Origin: Lineus longissimus
Taxonomy: Eukaryota > Nemertea > Pilidiophora > Heteronemertea > Lineidae
Direction of reading: 5' to 3'
DNA: 64,000 nucleotides
Assembly: GCF_910592395.1 (NCBI RefSeq)
Contig: NC_088322.1
Span: forward strand, 1,054,001-1,118,000
Shown here: piece after piece, positions 23,066 to 34,193 of the stretch
Position numbering within the stretch: the stretch's first letter is position 1
Layout of the letters: each line of letters starts with the position of its first letter
The notes under the pieces: generated by a model
The model's input: only the letters and a program-made list of their open reading frames with translations
Told to the model about the DNA's origin: nothing
Databases searched by the model: none
Translations under genes and position numbers: made by a program

Positions 23066-24548
23066 TTTATTATTTTGTTACAACATGTATGGTGCTGGCT
23101 TGTGGTGGACGCCATCAAGAGACTTGTTTACAAACATAGTTTATTTTAGGCCTATGCACTTACCTTCTTACGTAAGTGCATAGGTTCATTTTCTATCAGT
23201 TTTCTTATACTCGCCCCATTCGTATACACAGCTGTGGTGTGAGAAGACCGGGAGGACGTTTGCTCCTGTGTTTTTATTCGTGTTCAAGGATCCGAACTTT
23301 GAGTATTTCTATTACATTCTTTCCACGACTGATGGAAAGAAAGATTTACTGTGTGTCTCGAGCTTTGACAATTCTTTAATTCGTAACTATGCATAGAGCC
23401 AAGCACGTGTGTGCATAGACCATACATTTTGGCTACATTTCGTAGCACTGCTTACATCGTTCGTAACAAGTGTCTGTGGCGGCCGCAAGGAGCACCTTTA
23501 CATGTAACCTTTATACGCAACGTTTTACGTGGATATACGTCGGATATCTGTACTTCCTGTTTGCGCAATCGTGACTTGTCTTTTGTCACTCACTTCCGGT
23601 ACCGGGCTTGCACTTTTTCTGTGACGTCATCGACATGTACATGACTGTGTTTCTACGTTCTACGAGTACATAACTGTGTTTCTACGAGTTGGAGCTTCTT
23701 TGGATATGTGTTTCTCAACCGGATTTTTTCATCCAGATCACATTCTTCGAGGCTGTTTTGCTGATCAATTTTTCTTTCCAGGAGCATTCATTGGTGATTG
23801 TTTGTTGTCTTTGTAGAGATCTATGTCACAAGTTCATGCATTTCTGACATCACTTTTCATACCTACATGTATTTCATAGCGTACCGGTTGTGTGAATGCG
23901 TCATGTGCGTGCAACGTTACGTTTGCGTCATTGTAAATGAGTCATGTGCGAATGCGTCTTGTGTGTGTCACTGTGAATGAGATGTGAATGAGGTGTTTCT
24001 TGTTTCTTACATTTTCATTTACAATTCTGGTGTGGTCGTTTTGTGTGTGTCATCACTATTCACACGGCATATTTCATTCGGTACGACATTTTGGTATCAT
24101 GTTCTATTCAATGAGTTAGAGTTGTGTATTGCAAATTGGGCCAAATGCATATAAGTGCATTTGTTATTTTCAGTTGATTGAGCAACGGTGCTCTGGTCAT
24201 ATAATTTGATGATGTGTTGCATATACATGTACTCTAGTAGTGATCAGTAACGTTACGTGTGTTTCATTCATTCACCGGTATTAAATTGTTACGTGACATA
24301 TTTGTGCATAAGGTAGTGTTGAGCCGAGGACTATCGGGTGTAGAGATTCTAAATAAGAATCTAAGCATTTCGTCGTGGGTTTTAAGTGGAGAACCTTTGG
24401 AGCATACTTGTCGAGATTGGCACTAGCTGATTAGAAACGGTGCGTGCCAATTGCGACCGGTCATCTCGTATAAAGCATTTATTGTGCGGTGTAAAACATC
24501 CTCCCCTCAGTGTGTCTTTATTTTCATACTCAAGTACAATAGTACAAT
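23066..24548 (+). mobile_element. Putative 5' LTR and leader of BEL/Pao element B
   Basis: This non-coding sequence lies directly upstream of the gag start. It contains a perfect CRE palindrome TGACGTCA (23622-23629), an ETS-like ACTTCCGGT (23592-23600) and a TATA-like TATAAAG (24469-24475). A candidate LTR start is TGTTACAACATG near 23074. No second copy exists in the window because the 3' end of the element is missing, so the LTR edges cannot be fixed. Promoter assignments are motif-based. Confidence 0.5.
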
Positions 24549-27167
24549 ATGGCGGCAAGTTTAAATGAGTTGCTTGAGAAGAGGCGAATCACCAGAGGTC
24601 GCTTCACAAAATATATCACTGTGACAGATACAGCTGCTAAGGAAGCTGAAACACTTGTTGCTGATGATGAATCTAATGAAAAAGATGTGCATATAGCGAT
24701 ACGTACAGCTCTTTCTTCATTCAAAAGGGTTGAGGAAGTTTATGGGGAGTTATCAGGAGTGCAGGATCAAATAGATTATCATGCAGACAATGATGCTCGC
24801 CTAAAAGCGGTGAAAAATGATGATGGTGAGGTGAGATACCTCAAAGCGTACAATCATATGTGTGCTTCGATACAAGGGTTAGAGGCATGTTTATCACCTG
24901 TGAAGGAAGCAAGTGAAGCATCCGGAAAATCTGCTAAATCTGAGTTCAGCCCAGAAATGTTTGCAGAAAGCTTGTCAAAGGCTCTCGCCGGAGTGAACAC
25001 TGGCGTTTCTGAGACACAACTAGAAGAAATTCTTTCTACGCTGACGCACAAGAAGCGAGTTATTCAGATCCCAAAATTCAAGGGCGATACTGAGCTATTT
25101 GATCAATGGCGAGATCTTGTGGATGCAGAGGTTAGAAAACCTGGGTACAGTGACGTTGAGAAGACTCATGTTGTAATTTCATTACTCGATGGAGAGGTAG
25201 CAAAGTTGGTGTCTGGTTTGAAAGACCCAAGCTACGAGGAAATAATCGAGTTCTTAGAGAATCGTTACGGAGATGTGTTAGCTCGCATTGAGAAGGCTGT
25301 CAATGAGATAGCTAGTGTTCCAGTTGTAAAAAGTCCCACAGTTCGAGAGTTGGATCCTGTGCTGAACACACTGGTGGCAAACTGGAATTACATTAAGAAG
25401 AGGACACACGATGACCCAGAGCTCATCCGATCTAGTTGGATTCTCACTGCGTTAGTAAGGAGGAAGATGCCGAAGAGTTTGGTGAGAAAGTGGGACAGCG
25501 AACGAATCAAAGAAGAAAAGAGAACGACAGCTCCGTCCAACCTTCCAATTCGAATTGACGACTTGATCGAGAAGATCCAAGATGCAGTGAAGGTTGCTAG
25601 AAGGTCAGAGTCCCTTCCAAACGATCCAAAAAAGGAAAGATCATTTGAAAGGCGTCCATCTGGCCACGCCTTGAATGTGACCCCACAAACACAGGAGAGT
25701 ACCGAAAGTCGGTGTGTCTTTTGTGATAATGCACACCAATCCTATTCGTGTCCGTCCGTTTCCAAGATGCGTGTTGAGGAGAGATGCGAGCGTGTGAAAG
25801 CAGCAAGGGCTTGCTTCAATTGCTTGTCGAGATTCCACATGGTAAAAACATGTCGATCTAGGGGATGCAAATCGTGTAAGAAGAATCACCATACTTTGCT
25901 CCACTTCGAGAAAAGAAGTGGAAGTGACAACGCTGCGAGAAGTAATGTATCAGGTTCTTCTAACCTTACATCAAAGGTACCACATCAGAACAAAGTTGAA
26001 TCGACTGCAGGACTGGTCAAGTCTACTGGTTCAACGAATGTCGTCATGCAGAGCGGCATAGTCAAACTTGAGTCAAAGTCTAGGGTTGCGGAAGGTCGCG
26101 TGTTACTGGACACCGGGAGTGGTGTTACGTTCATTAGCCGTTCAATGGCAAAAAGATTGAATTTGAGAGGCCCCAAGGTTGAAGGTGAGTTCATCTTGGC
26201 AGGTGGAGAGGTGATAGCTACCGCTACTGAGAAGGTTAAGTTCTATCTATCGGGAATTCTTCCTGGCTGGAAGGGAGAAGTTTTCGAAATTTCTGCGTAC
26301 ATTTTGGACAAGCCAAGTGCTCCGATAAATGCTGTCAACGTGGATTTCACCAAGATGAGTCATTTGAGGGGTCTACAGCTCGCGGAAAGATTTCCTGTCC
26401 AGGCAAACTCTGAAGTGGATGTTCTTCTGGGCATTGAAGACACTCTCAACATCTTAAAAGAGAAGAGAATCAGAGGGCCTCCAGGAACGCCCATGGCACA
26501 GAAGACTCACATAGGCTGGATCCTATGTGGGCCGTACTCAACCCAGACCGAAGTCAACCGTACTTATTGTGTCCACCGCGTCAGCTTCCAAGAACAAAAT
26601 GAAACTGAGATGGCAACCCGTTATTGGGACCTTGAACACCTGGGCATTCGTCCTAATGAGAGTAAGAACTCGACTGAACTTGAGACTTCGGCCTTGGAGC
26701 AACACCGAATGATGACAACACGAGTAGGAGACCATTATGTGACTGGATTACCACGTCATCCAAGTTACAAGGATAGGATCCTCAAAAGCAACAGAGCCTT
26801 AGCTACCAATCGTCTAATAGGACTCGAGAAGAGACTGAAGAGAGACCCCAGATTAGCATCCGAGTATGAAGCTCAGATTCAAGACCTGCTCTCAGCTGGA
26901 AGAGCCGAAAAGGTATTGGAGGATAGAGAGCCTGACAATCATCAGGTATGGTACCTTCCTCACCATCCAGTCGTGCGAAGAGATAAGACGACGACCAAAG
27001 TGCGTGTTGTTTTTGATGGGTCCATGATTGGATATGAAGGTGTATCGTTAAATGAGACATTGCTGCCAGGGCCAGCATTGCAGCCGGATCTCCCAGGGGT
27101 TTTATTGCGATTTAGACGCCACAGAGTGGCATTAGTGGCTGACATCGGGAAGGTTCCTTCAAGTTAA
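24549..27167 (+). mobile_element. BEL/Pao element B: gag, protease and start of RT
   Basis: One frame of 872 codons starts at ATG 24549 (context AATATGG). It contains a gag region of the DUF1759 type (FKGDTELFDQWRDLV, about residue 178), and then Cys/His knuckles (CVFCDNAHQSYSC, then CFNCLSRFHMVKTC, then CKSCKKNHH; about residues 387-450). A retropepsin-like protease follows with active-site LLDTGSGVTFIS (about residue 519), then GWILCGPY, and the start of the RT up to LVADIGK. At that point (about 27150) the frame is lost, consistent with a two-base deletion, and the protein continues in the next frame from 27169. Gag and protease motifs are otherwise intact, so the lesion is probably young. 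Confidence 0.9.
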
Positions 27168-27168
27168 A

Positions 27169-29112
27169 ATGAGAAAAGAGGATCAGGATTCTCAGAGGTT
27201 CTTATGGAGAGGTTTGGACAAGTCCAAGGAACCGGAGGTTTATCGTTTAACAACGGTGACTTTTGGTCTCACTTCATCACCATTCTCAAGTATCCAGACG
27301 ATTCTTGACCACGTGAAGACAAAGAAGGAATCATATCCAAAAGCTGTCGCTGAGATTGAAGACAACATCTTCGTTGATGATGTTCTTACTGGTGAGGAAT
27401 TAGTAGAAGACGCGGCAACTTTAACAACTGATTTGAAGACTGTTTTGTATGACGGAGGGTTTTCTTTGCGAAAATTTATTTCGAACAAGCCAGAGGCGCT
27501 ATCTCATTTAGAAGAGAGAGACTTAGCTTCATTTCACAAGGTTGCAACATTTGCCGAGGAAAGCACAAAGACGCTGGGCGTGAAATACTCACCACGTGAA
27601 GATGTCCTCATGTTTTCCTTCCTTGAGAGAATGGACGATAGGCCGGTGGAGACTCGTCGTTCTGTTCTACAGCAGTTACACAGAGTATACGATCCGTTAG
27701 GAATGCTTTCTCCGTTCACCATAAAGGCAAAACAGATTTTCCAGAGAACATGGCTGACACAAGGGACATGGGACGACCCTTTACCCGAGGAGCTAGATCA
27801 TGAATGGAGGGCTTGGAAGGAACAAGTTGAGATCCTCGATGGAATCAAAGTTCCTCGATGCCTCAAACCTGAAGATTTCCAGAATCCAATTTACTCCCTC
27901 CATGGTTTTGGCGATGCGTGCGAAGCTTCCTACGGCAGTGCAATCTATCTCTTGGCTGAAGATAGACCATCTGGAAGGAAGTATTCTACACTGCTCTTTT
28001 CAAAGACTCGTCTGTCTCCTATTGGGAAGAGACGTAGCATTCCTGAGCTGGAACTCATTGCCGCGCTCATCAATGCTAGACTGGTGACATACGTCAGAAA
28101 TGATCTCAAGCTGCTGATAGAGAAGACAATCTGTTGGACTGACTCTCAGGTCGTGTTGCACTGGATTTCAAAGCCAGCGTATACATGGCAAGTTTTCGTT
28201 GCTAATCGGGTGTCAGAGATTCAACAGCTTGTTAGACCACTGAATTGGAGATACGTTCCCGGCAAACTTAATCCTGCGGACCTATGCTCACGAGGTGTCA
28301 CAGCGAGAGCAGTGGTCGACTCCGCACTGTGGTGGGATGGACCACTGTTTCTGAGGCAAAAGGAAACGGAGTGGCCCCCAATAATTGTGGTCTCTAATGA
28401 AGCCGAGAAGGCTAACGAGAAGAAGAAGACAACAAGTACCTCGTTGGCGGTTTTGCCCAGTCAAAGACTCAAGGACTCCGAGGTAGAACAATATGTGGAG
28501 AAATTTTCAGACTATGAGAAATTCATCAGAGTCATGATGAGATTGAGGAGTTGGATCACACTATACCGAAGAGACAAAGCAAACAAAGATGTAGACACTG
28601 TCCCAGATGAGGGGAGTGATCGATTGAGTGAGAGGAGGAAGGAAGAACTTCATTGGATACAATGGGCCCAAGAGAAGCATTTCCAGAAGAAGATGAAGAA
28701 GCTTAAAGCTGGAGAGAGTGTAGAGAAGACAAGTGTCATCGTCCAATTGAACCCATATTGGGATAAGCGATCACAAGTTATCCGCGTAGGTGGTCGCCTC
28801 AACTATGCCCCACTGCCAGAAGAAGTGAAGCACCCAATCGTTCTTCCGACTCACAATTCGTTCGTGAAGATGCTTGTGATGCATTACCACAAGATTACCT
28901 TGCATCCTGGAGCGGCTCAGACTCTAGCAAGTCTACGAAACAGATATTGGGTTGTCCATGGGAAACAAGAGGTGCGGCGGATACTCAATACGTGCAAAAC
29001 CTGTCGAGAACCTCTCAAGATCGACCAACGAATGGCACCTTTGCCAGAGGAGCGTATATCAATCGCACCAGCATTCACTTATGTCGGTGTCGATTTTGCG
29101 TCATTACGTTAA
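27169..29112 (+). mobile_element. BEL/Pao element B: RT, A17, RNase H, integrase knuckle (truncated)
   Basis: A 647-codon frame continues the RT. It carries the catalytic box DNIFVDDVLTGE (about residue 64), then the A17-type region (YDPLGMLSPFTIKAK), RNase H-like motifs (HGFGDACEASYGSAI, CWTDSQVVLHWI, PADLCSRG) and the H2C2 integrase knuckle (HYHKITLHPGA ... CKTCR). It ends abruptly just after YVGVDFAS, the first acidic residue of the integrase core. The rest of integrase, the 3' UTR and the 3' LTR are absent, and unrelated AT-rich DNA follows. Together with the frame break at 27150 this copy is incompetent. Its pol differs strongly from that of element A, for example in the A17 region. Confidence 0.9.
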
Positions 29113-31509
29113 TTTCGCTGGGTTTACATCGAGGAACGTTATTTCGTTAAGTCAATTTCGTGTTGTCTAGTACGGCTGGTCTGGATTCATAAGCACTTGG
29201 AGGCGATGTCAGTGGGGCTCGTTTAGGTTACATAATAGCGTTGACCATCTTGTTTTGGAAAAATCGTACAATTTAGAAAATAATGACCACTGAGAACTTG
29301 CCTATTTAAATATCTGACACTAGAATACACAGATAAGTCTCGGCACCTTTCCTTTGATCCCAAAGCATTCTTGTGTAACTTAGTGGAAGTCTAAATGAAG
29401 GTCTTTTTAATTTAGCTACAAACTGAACTGAACTTCTCATGAGGTGGGCTTACTGGTCTAAAAGCAGACCCGAGAAGCCATTGTTTTTTAATTTACAGTC
29501 CGTATTTGCGGGGGATATGATGATTGGACCAAAAAGTCACTATCTCAACAATTCAGAATAATCTGCCCTTCAGAGGTTTTTGCTATTAGAAATGACCTAG
29601 AAAATAATTCACGGGGACTTGTCTGTAATGTGGATAGAAAAGGTCTTAGATTGTTCAAACTTGAGTACTCTGTGCAATTAATGTGTCAAACCAACTAAAT
29701 GTTCAGTGGAAGAGGACATCGCAGTGTTCATTTCAAGACACTGTGGCTCAGAGAGAAATCTATATAACTCTGTTTTATCTGGACTGTAGACTGGTAATAG
29801 ATTATATAATAGATACACAAAACTATAAAAGCTGTATTAACTATTTAAACTGTAGGTACATTAACTATATAAACTGTCATGATAAACTGTTAACTGTATG
29901 TTTTGGGGCGCGACTGTGGACATGGCAGAATTCAGGTGAAAGATAGGTGAAGATTTTGAAACCGATATCCCTGTTTCATCTAGATGACAGGGAATGTTGC
30001 TTAGTTGAGTAGACTTGTACTAGCAATAGGTTATATGAACCATATGATTATGAACCACATTGAACTATATGAACTATTTAAACTATTTAAACTGTCAGTA
30101 CTGTCACAATAAACTTCAAACTGTATGAAACAGTTTGTGAAACCAGAGTTCTCTCTGCAACTACTGGGTAAACCAAAAGCACTTTTCACCAACCTCAGTT
30201 CAGTGAAAGTGGAGATTGCAAATTTCATTTAACATGTTCAATTAATTCAGGAGAAAACAGGTTAAGAGTTTGAAATCGAGACCCGTCTTATCTGGATGAC
30301 AACAAATGTTGTTGACTTATACTAATAAAATATTATAATCAACTGTGTTAACTATCTAAACTGAAGGTTCATTTACTATATAAACTGTAACAATAAACTT
30401 TAAACTGAATGAAATATTCTTATGATAAAGAAAGACAAGGAGAGTAGTAGAATTTTGTTTGAAGCTTAAGCTTTCTAACAACTGGTTTATGTGAAGTATA
30501 TAAACTACATGAACTATATAAACTGTATCAACTATTTACACTTTAGGTACTGTAACAATAAAGTGTAACTGTATGTTTTGGGGTCTGACTTGAAGACTGT
30601 AAATCACGATGCTTAAATTTGACGAATTTGCATTTTCACTTGGCGATCGACTAAATATCATGTTTGCCGCTGAAAGGGTTAATGCATTGAGGTTGACATT
30701 TTCTGGATTTTTAAATTTGCATTTTAGGGTGCAGTTTCGAACATTTCAGGGTTTAGAGTATTCAGAAAGAGTCTTATATCGATGAAACTATGAGTATTTT
30801 CTCAGCAATTACAAGGTAAACCATAACCTCTTATTTCACAGACTTCCGTTTAGTGAAAGTAGACTTTGCAGAGTTCATTTCAATGATTTCAGAGGAGAAA
30901 TATGTGAAGAGTTTAAAATCGGGAACCCTGTATTATCTAGACAACAGGGAATGATGTTGAGTATTGTAGAATTATCCTAGTAATAGATTATATAATCCAC
31001 ATCGATAAATAGAACTATTGAAAAAAAAATAAACCACATGAACTATAACCTGTGTGAACTATTTACACTGCTGCAGGTCGTTTACTATATAAACTGTAAC
31101 AATAAATTGTTGACTATAAGAAGTAATCTTATAATGAAGAAAGGCAGGGAAGCTGGTAGAATTTTGTTTGAACCTCTAAAGCTTTCTAATAACTGGTTTA
31201 TAAGGATGTTCATTTTGGTACTTTTGCTTTTCACTCAACTCACTTCAAAGATATCTGTCATAAGATATGCTTATATCTCAAAGTTCTGTAAAAGATTTGG
31301 GATGAGGTTTAATTTGGAAACATTTCCAGTTTCATGCATCATGTCCTTGGACAGCGTCGGAGTTTGTTATCCATGTCTGAGCCTTCGTCCTTAGTCGGGA
31401 ACGCTCCCAAACAAGGTCACGACGCACCATTAATTTCCCAGGCGAGGCGCCCCACAGTGCACTCTAAATGTATTCCAATATGCATTTATTACTTGCCGCG
31501 TCATCTCAA
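29113..31509. repeat. AT-rich degenerate repeats (AACTATATAAACTG motif)
   Basis: No gene was found. Blocks recur in the order: CAGTGAAAGT..GA.TTTGCA, TTCATTTCAA, GAGGAGAAA..GTGAAGAGTTT, a CTGTATTATCTAGA-like piece, then several AACTATATAAACTG units and AACAATAAACT. The clearest copies start near 29700, 30190 and 30845. A second shared block, GGTAGAATTTTGTTTGAA to AACTGGTTTAT, occurs near 30450 and 31155. Copies are diverged and partly deleted, as expected for an old tandem duplication of roughly 0.4-0.7 kb. Confidence 0.55.
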
Positions 31510-31760
31510 ATTCTGAATTTAAAAGAAAAAAACCTGGACTGGTAACAGTCTGTATGTTGGCATATTGGAATTTAAAAGAAATGTTTCAGAATTCAACCTC
31601 ATCCTGGACTGGTAACAGTGTGTATGTTAGCATATTGGAATTTAAAAGAAATGTTTCAGAATTCACCTCATCCTGGACTGGTAACAGTCTGTATGTTTGC
31701 ATATTGAAATTTAAAAGAAATGTTTCAGAATTCACCTCATCCTGGACTGTAAACAGTCTG
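31510..31760. repeat. ~69-bp minisatellite, inverted, about 3.5 copies
   Basis: This is the reverse complement of the array at 18616-19316 (TCCTGGACTGGTAACAGTCT units). It stops at CAGTCTG directly against the short LTR-like block at 31761. The matching junction at the left array is also at CAGTCTG, read on the other strand. Confidence 0.9.
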
Positions 31761-31856
31761 TGTGAAGGCCATTTTGTGTTTAAACTTTCCCGCCTAAATA
31801 TATATAAATATAAACCTTGTGGGAGACGTGTTCTATACTTGACCCCCGGCTCCCAC
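31761..31856 (+). mobile_element. Short LTR-like copy related to element A (96 bp)
   Basis: It begins TGTGAAGGCCATTTTGTG and ends GGCTCCCACA, the same termini as the 779-bp LTR at 19317-20095, but with most of the interior missing. A TATA-rich patch lies inside. The right end forms a 15-bp perfect inverted repeat, TAAACCTTGTGGGAG at 31811-31825 with its complement at 31850-31864. No target duplication is visible on the right side, so it may be the 5' LTR of a rearranged element rather than a solo LTR. Confidence 0.65.
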
Positions 31857-32332
31857 AAGGTTTAAAGACAAATGGTTGGAGGTGACAAGATCGACGGATG
31901 AAGATACAAGCCATGATCGAGCAGCAAGCTGACGGAGCAGAACCTTGTTAGAAGGAACTGGTACTTCACGTTTGTTACTACGGTGATACGTCAATACGAG
32001 TTAGGATACGTTGATGTACATGTACAGTGAGATGATATTACACTTTGATCAACAAAGGAGGCTCTCTGCTAATGCTTTCCCCCAAGATTTCCTGATCATA
32101 GATTCAGTCAGTTCCTGTTCTTACGTTACTAGAACATTGAGTTGCACATGAAAACCTCTGCAGTGTCTTGTGAACTCGTCGGCAAAAGCGTTGCCATGGA
32201 GATGCAGCCATTGTTTGAGAAGTTGGAATGTTTTTCATCTTCCATCTAGTCATTTGGCCACTGATGATGTCAACAGCAAGGTATGTCCCTTTCTCATCAA
32301 TAGATTCCAATTCTCGGATAACGTCCCAGTAT
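31857..32332. other. Unassigned stretch, possible element leader
   Basis: No gene was recognised. A minus-strand open frame (32104-32361) gives RYWDVIRELESIDEKGTYLA, which looks protein-like but matches nothing I know. The position right after the LTR-like block would suit an element leader sequence. Confidence 0.3.
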
Positions 32333-32518
32333 CTATGGTGTCCTTGGTCTGTCCAAGGCAACTCCTGGCATGGTCTCTCCCCTCCACCTCTGTGGATTCA
32401 GTTTCCAGTGGAACTGTCCCAGGGACTATGGTGTCCTTGGTCTGTCCAAGGCAACTCCTGGCATGGTCTCTCCCCTCCACTTCTGTGGATTCAGTTTCCA
32501 GTGGAACTGTCCCAGGGT
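32333..32518. repeat. 93-bp tandem duplication (2 copies)
   Basis: A 93-bp unit starting CTATGGTGTCCTTGGTCTGT is present twice in tandem, with almost no differences. 93 is a multiple of three, and the minus-strand frame stays open through both copies (31 residues each). It leads directly into the 50-bp minisatellite. Confidence 0.85.
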
Positions 32519-33256
32519 CAAACTGTGTTGCTGGATGATGGTCCTGGCCTGGAGCTGGTTTGGTGAGCCAAACAGTGCTGCTGGATGCTGATCCTGACCT
32601 GGAGCTGGTTTGGTGAGCCAAACTGTGCTGCTGGATGCTGGTCTTGGCTTGGAGCTGGTTTGGTGAGCCAAACTGTGTTGCTGGATGCTGGTCCTGGCCT
32701 GGAGCTGGTTTGGTGAGCCAAACCGTGCTGCTGGATGCTGGTCCTTGCCTGGAGCTGGTTTGGTGAGCCAAACTGTGTTGCTGGATGCTGATCCTGACCT
32801 GGAGCTGGTTTGGTGAGCCCAAACTGTGCTGCTGGATGCTGATCCTGGCCTGGAGCTGGTTTGGTGAGCCAAACGGTGTTGCTGGATGCTGATCCTGGCC
32901 TGGAACTGGTTTGGTGAGCCAAACCGTGCTGCTGCATGCTGATCCTGGCCTGGAGCTGGTTTGGTGAGCCAAACTGTGCTGCTGGATGCTGATCCTGGCC
33001 TGGAGCTGGTTTGGTGAGCCAAACGGTGTTGCTGGATGCTGATCCTGGCCTGGAACTGGTTTGGTGAGCCAAACCGTGCTGCTGGATGCTGGTCCTTGCC
33101 TGGAGCTGGTTTGGTGAGCCAAACTGTGTTGCTGGATGCTGATCCTGACCTGGAGCTGGTTTGGTGAGCCAAACTGTGCTGCTGGATGCTGGTCCTGGCC
33201 TGGAGCTGGTTTGGTGAGCCAAACAGTGCTGCTGGATGCTGATCCTGGCCTGGAGA
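32519..33256. repeat. 50-bp minisatellite, about 14-15 copies
   Basis: The unit reads GGAGCTGGTTTGGTGAGCCA, then AACTGTGCTGCTGGATGCTG, then ATCCTGGCCT. Copies start at 32551, 32601, 32651, 32701 and so on to about 33202; one copy carries an extra C. Because 50 is not a multiple of three and the minus strand has no stops in any frame, three overlapping minus-strand frames are open across the array. I regard these as a repeat artefact. Confidence 0.95.
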
Positions 33257-33257
33257 A

Positions 33258-34148
33258 ACAAATACATGTAACTTCACATATTTTTCGAAAAACAAACCAT
33301 GAAATAACAGATTTGTCATGGACAAAAACACTTAAAATGTTCAAAACTTATAGATAACATTAAAAAAAAAATCAGTCAACAAGATTTTGAAAAGGTTACA
33401 TTGGCAAATATTTCTGTACCAACCGATTGGTTCACTTTATAAGTACCAGTATCATCTCATTGACATTTCAAATTTTGATAAGGCTGAATTTTGAGTTTCA
33501 CTTTATATCAACTTTCTACATGATCTAGATTTAAAGGGACAATATAGGCAGCAGCTAGGCAGGCAAGATAAAGTTACACGAAGTCGCCAATAGGGGTCTT
33601 TAACATCTCACAGTATGTCAAAATGATTCATGCTTGTATGAGGAATAGTGCTGAATCAGACATGACCCAGTGCCCTTCCTTACTCTGTACATTAGTCAGC
33701 CGAGGATGGCCAAATAAGCCCCTCTGCTCCTGCCTATAGTCCCCCTAAGGCCATGGTTCGTTCATATTATTGTTCTAGTATGTCCCAATTGAAAAATCTC
33801 AAATTCAATATCTAGTTTCTAGTTTCTATGGAACAAACAAATCTTGCCTTTAATCTCTGTCAAATGAGTTTGGTGTGGTTTTTTGTCATTTCTTTGCAAT
33901 GCTACATTTTTGTGTCAGACTTTCTCTCTGACAAACTTCCAGCAATCTTAGACTGCTTTGTTAAAGGTATAACGGCTTTTGATTTCTCAAAACCATTCTT
34001 TTTATACAATGGCAAGTTTACTAACTAAATAAGGTATACACTGATATCCCAACATGATTGATTTAGCAGGTTCAGCATAATCAGCTTTTGTAAATTGTAA
34101 ATCCCGCCACCTGCGAAAACGAAAATCACTCGTCGGCCAGACAGGAAG
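33258..34148. other. Gene-free stretch upstream of the P2X7-like gene
   Basis: No exon or repeat was recognised. It presumably holds upstream regulatory sequence of the plus-strand gene starting at 34194. Confidence 0.4.
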
Positions 34149-34156
34149 TGACGTCA
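34144..34156 (+). promoter_or_regulatory. ETS/CRE composite promoter element
   Basis: AGGAAGTGACGTCA joins an ETS core (GGAA) to a perfect CRE palindrome (TGACGTCA, 34149-34156), 38 bp upstream of the ATG at 34194. This composite is common in TATA-less animal promoters. Function here is inferred from motif and position. Confidence 0.5.
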
Positions 34157-34193
34157 TCTCAGGCATCTCAGGAATATCAGAACCAAACAAAAC

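Noticed and set aside
20499-29112. Elements A and B as halves of one inverted element
   Set aside because: Both contain the A17, RNase H and integrase-knuckle regions, and these differ strongly in sequence.
32426-33331. Long minus-strand proteins across the 50-bp repeat
   Set aside because: All three frames are open because of the repeat period and the absence of stops. There is no start context, splice signals or domain.
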